A stretch of 64,000 nucleotides of DNA. Origin: Marchantia polymorpha subsp. ruderalis. Lineage: Eukaryota > Streptophyta > Marchantiopsida > Marchantiales > Marchantiaceae. The stretch is from positions 23,200,501-23,264,500 of the forward strand of contig AP031351.1 in the NCBI GenBank assembly GCA_037833965.1, in the 5' to 3' direction. Shown piece after piece: positions 59,601 through 64,000 of this stretch. The notes under the pieces were generated by a model that was given only the letters and a program-made list of their open reading frames with translations, had not been told where the DNA came from and ran no database searches. The position numbers and the translations under genes were made by a program. How positions within the stretch are numbered: position 1 is the stretch's first letter; every line of letters begins with the position of its first letter.

Positions 59601-60412
59601 AAATACTTAGAGCGGGATACTTCTGGCCTAGGTTGTTTAGGGACTCTCATGAATATGTGAAGCGCTGTGATGCCTGTCAGAGGTATGCTAGGAATGATCT
59701 TCGAATGGAGATGCCTCTACACGTTTCATTGCCACTTGTACCTTTTGAAAAATGGGGAATTGATTATATCGGTGAGATTCATCCTCATTCGTCAAGGGGC
59801 ATGGCTTACATCATAGTTGCAACAGAATACTTGACAAAGTGGGCCGAAGCGAAGGCAGTGAAGACAAATACGGCTGCTCATGCTGCCACATTCATGTACG
59901 AAAACATCATTTCAAGGTTTGGATGTCCCAAGATTCTGGTTAGCGATAGGGGCAGGCACTTCTTGAATGAGATGTTTCAAGAATTAACAGATAGGTTTGA
60001 GATAGATCACAGAAAAACTACTCCATATCATCCACAAACCAATGGTCAGACAGAGCGAGTCAATGGGACTCTGGTGAGTATTCTTCGCAAAACGGTGGTT
60101 GACTCAAAAAGGGATTGGGACACCAAGCTGACAGCAGCATTGTGGGCTTATCGGACAACTTTCAAGGTGACAACCCAGGCAACGCCGTTTTCGTTAGTGT
60201 ATGGATTGGAGGCCACTCTCCCCATCGAATTCGAGGTGGAATCACTCCGAGTTGCAGTGCAGTCACGGCTTACAAACAGTCAGTCATTAAGGAATAGGCT
60301 GACGACATTAGAAGAGCTTGATGAGAGGAGGAGAATGAGTGCTCAACATATTGAGGCCATTCAACGGAGGAGAAAATCACCTATGACAAGAAGCATAAGA
60401 AAAGGACGCTGA
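56636..60412 (+). CDS. Chimeric ORF: B3 U3 protein N-terminal half fused in frame to element C RT-RH-IN
   Basis: The frame runs without a stop from the B3 U3 ORF (ATG 56636, MLKVPQ) through the target bases, the 40-base C LTR stub and the whole C RT, RNase H and integrase, ending at 60412. About 387 residues come from the U3 protein (conserved N-terminal domain and part of the Pro/Arg-rich middle) and about 870 from C. The fusion is a by-product of insertion plus deletion of the C 5' region, and there is no evidence that it is expressed. The B3 protein loses its coiled coil in this product. Confidence 0.7.
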   Translation: MLKVPQLRVSPLRVPQIGLRAFQDVLLMLKLDFLLWGWNWTCPEMVREYLQERHKPSRGFRPHPERWDICNWAQVLGRCAGEEGDLLFEADSVKVSQEEEISYNELFKVARHPKNGFRTRDYKDRLRRNVATALLQILQPTKTAYMHGWQVEFVELVLSGAPVHWAQLLWKVTRQHAQEEKGGTLNHLSPYLIVFYRAMGCLTNAEKTRFPQLTRNYPGRYSREAEVDTDPDEEPASTPPAPAPARAAEERRSERIPRKRKWDERPEDRQPEVPAAPTRGRPTPEPHSRPKQRARKMPTGTEETGRTPTRRNLTQEEIIAQILGKTTNTSAQKAPRPSGGDGQTDSWPTTSRATEGRQAEGRPTERRVEPDRRPEVEESLADEPTTLCEHKIVLTCLFNLEVSIRGGELKQMKMGSKLGEDEIQKYGELVDEFSDTFAWSYDELKGVPREMVEHRISLVLGAKPIRQKERRMNPQLQLLVRAELERLLKAGFIKPVEITDWVSPMVLIKKKNGKLRVCVDYRKLNACTEKDHFPLPFITLLLEEVGGHARYTFMDGYAGYNQISIAVQDVHKTAFTTPWGTFVWVVMPFGLCNAPATFQRLVMYVFTDLLYKSMTIFVDDFSTQSSADEHLQCVRQALIRCRRMQLALNPEKTFLGVQRGVLLGYVVSEKGREPDPDKIAVIEGLATPTNAKGVAKLLGHVGWYRELIPDFAKIVVPITQLLRKENMFEWTDACQEAFEELKSRLSTYPVLRPPDWSMPFHVFCDASSVAVGSALCQSTGEKGKDLPIGYASRQLNLAERNYSTTERECLAMVFSVKKFRHYLICNPVVFFVDHMAIKYLVNKAELSGRLARWVLLLEEFDYTVEYKPGRMHLQADHLSRLSEDVGTSPLDDRLIDDSLFVVTAQPEWYAGIVEFLTTQQLSGDWTKEERRKVRVNSRHFAVIGHRLFRRGADGVLRRCVSEVEVPAILEACHDSACGGHFSGQLTGQKILRAGYFWPRLFRDSHEYVKRCDACQRYARNDLRMEMPLHVSLPLVPFEKWGIDYIGEIHPHSSRGMAYIIVATEYLTKWAEAKAVKTNTAAHAATFMYENIISRFGCPKILVSDRGRHFLNEMFQELTDRFEIDHRKTTPYHPQTNGQTERVNGTLVSILRKTVVDSKRDWDTKLTAALWAYRTTFKVTTQATPFSLVYGLEATLPIEFEVESLRVAVQSRLTNSQSLRNRLTTLEELDERRRMSAQHIEAIQRRRKSPMTRSIRKGR
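57797..57836 (+). repeat. Element C 5' LTR stub, 40 bp
   Basis: Identical to 60661-60700. The first 24 bases are a near-perfect palindrome (11-base arms TGTGAGCACAA and TTGTGCTCACA around AA). The deletion joint is at 57836/57837. Confidence 0.85.
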
Positions 60413-60603
60413 GGCCAGGTATGATGGTGATGCTCCAGGATGGTAGGAAGCTTGAGTTCCCAGGAAAGTTTGATGCAATATGGTTAGGGCCTTATCTGAT
60501 TCGTGAGGTATTTCCAAACAACTCAGTGCAGTTGGAAACGTTGAATGGAGAAGTTTTCCCCACACGCACTACGGGAAGTAGATGCAAGCAGTACCGGATT
60601 TGA
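57837..60603 (+). pseudogene. Element C pol: RT-RNase H-integrase, frameshifted near the end
   Basis: RT has the FVDDF box. RNase H follows (VFCDASS, TERECLAM). Integrase has the HDSACGGH..CDACQR finger and the catalytic Asp in KWGIDYIGE, Asp in VSDRGRHF and Glu in NGQTERVNG. One base appears to be missing from the A-run at 60373-60376. The main frame therefore ends at 60412, while the usual C-terminal domain (FPGKFDAIWLGPYLIREVF, no chromodomain) continues in another frame to 60603. Catalytic domains are intact, the C-terminal domain is out of frame, and gag is absent. Confidence 0.85.
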
Positions 60604-60660
60604 AGCTGTCTAGCCTGCAGAGCTAGGATTCTGGAATCTTCCCCTGATGGTCGCCAATGA

Positions 60661-62529
60661 TGTGAGCACAAAATTGTGCTCACATGTCTTTTTAACCTTG
60701 TGAGAGTTAAAGTTTTAGATTTAAGCTCTTGCAAAATTATGCTCGGAGTTTTCTGGAAGTTTTGGTAAGATTAGGAGTTGGTGTAATAGCTAGTAGGCAA
60801 AGGTCCGGAACGGGGCTTTCAGGGCAGGGTCTCCGGCGAAGAGCCTTCGGTGAAGTTCCTTCTGGGAAAGGCCTTCGGCGAAACAGTGAAACCCTCATAA
60901 CGTTTTCAATGTGTGACTCCTTGACTCAGTTAGTGTCTCCTTGGAAAGAGCTCGCAACGCTCGTTCCAACGAGACCAAAGACTCTTCAAACAGATGAGGA
61001 ATCACTGAGTTGTGAGTGTCGGAAGTTACTGATGGGAAGGGTTGAGGCAAGTCCGGCTGCGAACGTCTTCGGCTCCGGACGTCTCCGGCTGCGAACATCT
61101 CCGGCTTCGGACGACTTCGCGACAACTGCGAGCAGGCCTTCGGCGAACTCGGGGTCGGCGAACTCCGAGCCGGTGAACATCGTGCAAGGGCCATCGGCGA
61201 AACAGTAAACTCGGCATATCTTTTTCATTTGTTAACGGTTTTATTTGATTAGGGTCTTGTTGGAAAGAACTCGCGACGCTCGTTCCAACGAGACCAAGAA
61301 CTCTTCAAACGGATAAGGCGTCACTGAGTTATGAGCGTCGAAAGCGGCGGATAGGGTAGGACAACATCGAACCGGAAGACATCGAACCGGAAGACATCAA
61401 ACCGGCGAACATCGTGCCGGCGCCTTCGGCGATAACAGGTAACAGGCCTTCGGCGAAGGGTAAAACAGGCATAACTTTCTCAATTCGTAACGGTTTGACC
61501 CAGTTAGGGTCTCGTTGGAAAGAGCTCGACCTGGTCGTTCAAACAAGCCCACGAACTTGTGAAACGGAGCTAGGATCTGTGAGTTATGGGTGTCGGGAGT
61601 GACTGTTATGGATAAGCAAAGGTGTGGTCGTGCGTCTTCGGCGGGTGGATGCCTTCGGCGGTGCGCGGAAGAGGATTCCCTCCGGCGGTGATCGGGTGGT
61701 CAGGAATGTAGAATGTGCAGGTGTGGCAGCGGCGGCGGCGTGAAGTCAAGTGGGGGAGGCAAGACGACGGTGCATGTAGTCGCGCAAGGGAAGTAGGCAG
61801 CTACCCATCATTGCGAGTGTTGCATTTCAGGCGGGCTGTGTGTGTCTCGGCCTTGAACCTCGAAGTGGGGAGTTCGGCCTGGGAACGGAGAGCTGGTGGT
61901 GTGCGTGTGTGGAGACGGAAGTGGTGAGAATTAGGAGGGGAGTGTGGAGAGTTCGAGGTAGGAGGAAGCAAACTCTCGTGGGTGGAGAGTCGTATTAGAG
62001 AGTGAAATTTGAGTGGGATCTGAGATTGAAGTGTAACATCTGTGAGTGGGATCTGAGATCAGAGTGGAAGATCTGAGAATGGGAGCTGAGAGTGAAGTGA
62101 AATCCGAGACTGAGATCTGACAGTCGGAATCTGAATTTGACACTGAAAAGGCAAAGTTGAATCTGAGAGAGGAATCTGGTGGGGTCTGAAGGTGGAAGCT
62201 GAGAAATCGACACTGAGGTCTGAGTAGGAATTGGGAGTGGGACTGGGATCTAGGATAGACCACAACGGCTGTGGTGTTGAAACAGTCACCCAGAGTTGAG
62301 TTAGATCTTTATGTAACAAAGAGTTTGTTTGCTGCCCTTGTGGAGATAGCAGACAGCAAGTTATCATTTTCCGTTCTGGATAAATTGTCTGTGAACGAGC
62401 AAGTGTTTATGATCTCGTTGTCTTGGATACACTTTGAGCACATGGCTTGCAATCAGAGAAGTTAGATTATGGGAGTTCGAACCCCCACCCGGACTACAAA
62501 CGCTGAAGGGTGGGAAGGTTTGGCTCACA
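60661..62529 (+). repeat. Element C 3' LTR, about 1.87 kb
   Basis: It starts with the same 40 bases as the stub and ends GCTCACA before the target copy CCCTC. No clear polypurine tract precedes it. It holds three copies of the hairpin module in 60885-61600, many GCCTTCGGCG dyads, and a purine-biased GAGAGTGA-type stretch at 61920-62230. No long ORF. With only 40 bp of the 5' LTR left, the LTR length cannot be confirmed by comparison. Confidence 0.75.
60885..61600 (+). promoter_or_regulatory. Three copies of the shared hairpin module in C LTR
   Basis: Stem TTGGAA-A-GAGC..GCTC-G-TTCCAA at 60941-60969, a second copy at 61260-61288 and a decayed third at 61515-61543. Each is preceded by a GGCATAAC or TCATAAC block. 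The first two are followed by AAACRGATRAGG..TCACTGAGTTRTGAGYGTCG and the third by a shorter version. Copies are 255 to 320 bp apart. Confidence 0.55.
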
Positions 62530-63929
62530 CCCTCAGAGGGTCGTCTTCGGCGGAAGGCACTTCTGGGAAAACGCCACCAGCAAGCAGGCCAAGTGGAGTC
62601 AAGACGCGCAGGGTGTATCCGACTCCCAGTCGGACAACTGCTGGTCGGCCGACTGCGAGTCGGACAACAGAGAGTCGGCCGGATTCGCCGACTGCGAGAC
62701 GGACGGGGCCGACGACCAGTGTGCGGACGCCTTCGGCGGACGCACCTTCAGCGAAGACACCTTCCGCGCAGATTGCGCCGGAAGGGCAGGCAGCAGAAGC
62801 GGGCGGTGCAAAAGTGACAAGAGTCACTGCGGCGTCGACCCCTTCGGAGACCGAAGATCGAGCCGGAACAGGGGCTCAAGCAGTGGGATCTCCCACTGCC
62901 CTGGATATTTTAGCAGGCAGTGGAGCAGCAGTCGCAGCGGAAGCTGCTGCGCGCCACAGTTCCTGGGAGTCGCCAAGGGATTCGGTGGCGACTGAAATCC
63001 TCGAGACTGAGGATGAGACGAGCTCGGAAGAGCAGGAAGCGGATTCGGTGCAGAAAACGCCAACAGGGGTGTTGTGCGAACAGATAGTTCCACTCCTGCG
63101 ATATCTGGATCGCAAGACATCCAAGTACGTGGGTACTGGAAAACCGCAGTCTTATGTGGAGACTATCAGGCGAAGGACGAGGAGCAAGGTGGCAAGGTGG
63201 GCCTCTAGGTGCCAAGTATATGTGGATAGGAACACCGACCTCCGACAACACCTGGCGGTCACACAGAAGCTATACCAAGCCTTGCAGCAGCAGAGGGAGG
63301 ATGCGGCGACGAAAAGTCAGGCGGATGCCGAGCTAATGCGGGCAAAGATCGAGTCGGAATTGCAGGAAGAGCGGAGACAAAACCACGTCCTAGCAGCCGA
63401 GCTTGCGCGCCAGACGCGCGCCTTAGAAGAAAGTCAAAGAGCCCGCAAGGAGGATGAGGAGTTGTTGCGCAACTTGCAATCCGAGTGCTCGGATTTGAGG
63501 GCACAACGTGCGGAAGCAGAAATGCAGCTAGCAGAGGTGGAGAGCAGCTGCAGGGCGCGAGGAGAGTTGGCGACACGGGTGACTCGTTGTCTAAAAGGAT
63601 ACGCCCATTGGGAGGTGGCAGCTCAAGAGAGGATCACACTCATGGAGTTCGAGCTTCGGGCGGCGGCATTGACGGAGGGTGACAGTCGGAGTCGGCGGCG
63701 AGTGGCGAGGAAATTAGAAACCTTCTTGTCGGGTGCGCACGACACTATGGCGCACTTAGAGTCGGAAGTCACTACAATGCTCCGACGCCTGGGGTTGTGC
63801 AGCCGGTCGGAAGACTGGCAAGGTAGAAACAGCGAGCGGAGCAGTCCGGCGCGCAGGAGGCGCAGCACCGGATCAGCCGAGTGCAGTAGAATAGTTTGGT
63901 TTCGCGCAGATGCTGCGAGTAGTAGATAG
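62530..63929 (+). pseudogene. U3 ORF of B3, C-terminal half
   Basis: It resumes the family B U3 protein right after element C, at the target copy, in the same frame as the LRGSSSAEGTSG segment of B1. It encodes the Pro/Ser/Thr-rich middle, IVPLLRYLDRKTSKY, the coiled coil and the RRRRSTGSAEC tail. The open frame begins at an ATG in the C LTR (62469), which is incidental. Residue differences from B1 and B2 are scattered over the ends, with no stop. Confidence 0.82.
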
Positions 63930-63961
63930 GATAGCGTAGTGCTAGTTAGGATCTTTGAGGG

Positions 63962-63990
63962 TATAAAGTAGATCAAGGCGTTTTGCCTTG
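63962..63990 (+). promoter_or_regulatory. B3 LTR TATA box and hairpin
   Basis: TATAAAG at 63962-63968 and CAAGGC-gtttt-GCCTTG at 63974-63990, just inside the window end. Confidence 0.65.
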
Positions 63991-64000
63991 GGACTCTTCC

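Larger units (their letters stand above)
57797..62529 (+). mobile_element. C: unrelated Ty3/gypsy element lacking most of its 5' LTR and gag
   Basis: Target duplication CCCTC at 57792-57796 and 62530-62534. The ends are TGTGAGC..GCTCACA. After 40 bases of 5' LTR the sequence jumps to the start of RT, so the rest of the LTR, PBS, gag and protease are gone. The 3' LTR is about 1.87 kb. Codon use is clearly AT-richer than in A and B, and the protein is only distantly related to theirs. Confidence 0.85.
55260..64000 (+). mobile_element. B3: family B LTR, split by element C, open at window end
   Basis: It starts TGTGGTAACAC inside B4, the left target bases being ACAAC. Sequence follows the B LTR through the upstream stretch (with the shared hairpin module at 55673-55701), the U3 ORF up to 57796, then after element C from 62530 through the TATA box. 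Only the R/U5 end and the interior, if present, are outside. 55260-56635 has no gene apart from the ORF leader; a short tandem duplication (GGCCGGATGCGCTGGC) sits near 55950-55980. Confidence 0.88.

Noticed and set aside
61920..62260. Possible gene in the purine-rich end of the C LTR (ORFs on both strands)
   Set aside because: Low-complexity GAGAGTGA-type sequence with short frames only and no recognisable protein.

Overview
The window is a nest of LTR retrotransposons on both strands. I found no host gene, tRNA, rRNA or CRISPR array. The elements are plant-type Ty3/gypsy: gag has three CCHC knuckles, protease precedes RT-RNase H-integrase, integrase has no chromodomain, and the primer-binding site matches tRNA-Asp as in Athila/Tat elements. 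The host is therefore probably a streptophyte (land plant or charophyte alga) with a large repeat-rich genome. I cannot name the species.

Three families occur. Family A (LTR about 5.3 kb, starting TGTGGTACCCC) and family B (LTR 4.87 kb, starting TGTGGTAACAC) are sisters: gag, pol, the R/U5 end and the PBS are homologous. Family C is a distant gypsy element with an AT-richer pol. The outstanding feature is that A and B carry a long ORF (about 850 to 1035 codons) inside the LTR, upstream of the LTR TATA box and therefore in U3. Complete elements carry it twice. In genomic RNA it would be the 3'-terminal gene, after the polypurine tract.

Layout: A1 (minus) 1-6194, with intact gag-PR and pol but a 5' LTR cut to 137 bp. 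A0 (minus) is the oldest element and the target for the others; its remains lie at 6219-6385, 21908-22933, 35296-37122 and 52647-54991. B1 (plus) 6386-21907 is full length, inserted in A0 pol. A2 (minus) 22934-35295 is inserted in A0 pol with TSD CCCTT, is internally deleted, and holds an inverted A-type LTR (A3, plus, 24709-29241). B2 (plus) 37123-52646 is full length, inserted in A0 gag with TSD TGCAC. B4 (minus) 54992-55259 is an LTR end in A0 gag. B3 (plus) starts at 55260 and runs off the window; its U3 ORF is split by element C (57797-62529, TSD CCCTC).

Expression logic seen in the sequence: the LTR TATA box sits 5 to 8 bases before a conserved hairpin. The genomic RNA then has a tRNA-Asp PBS and a 43 to 46 nt leader. 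Gag-PR ends at a UAG in the context CAA-YUA, the TMV-type leaky-stop motif, and RT-RH-IN continues in the same frame with no AUG of its own. After pol come the polypurine tract and U3 with the extra ORF. B1 and B2 have near-identical LTR pairs and open reading frames throughout, so they look young. A0, A2, B3 and C are broken by nested insertions, deletions, nonsense changes and a frameshift.
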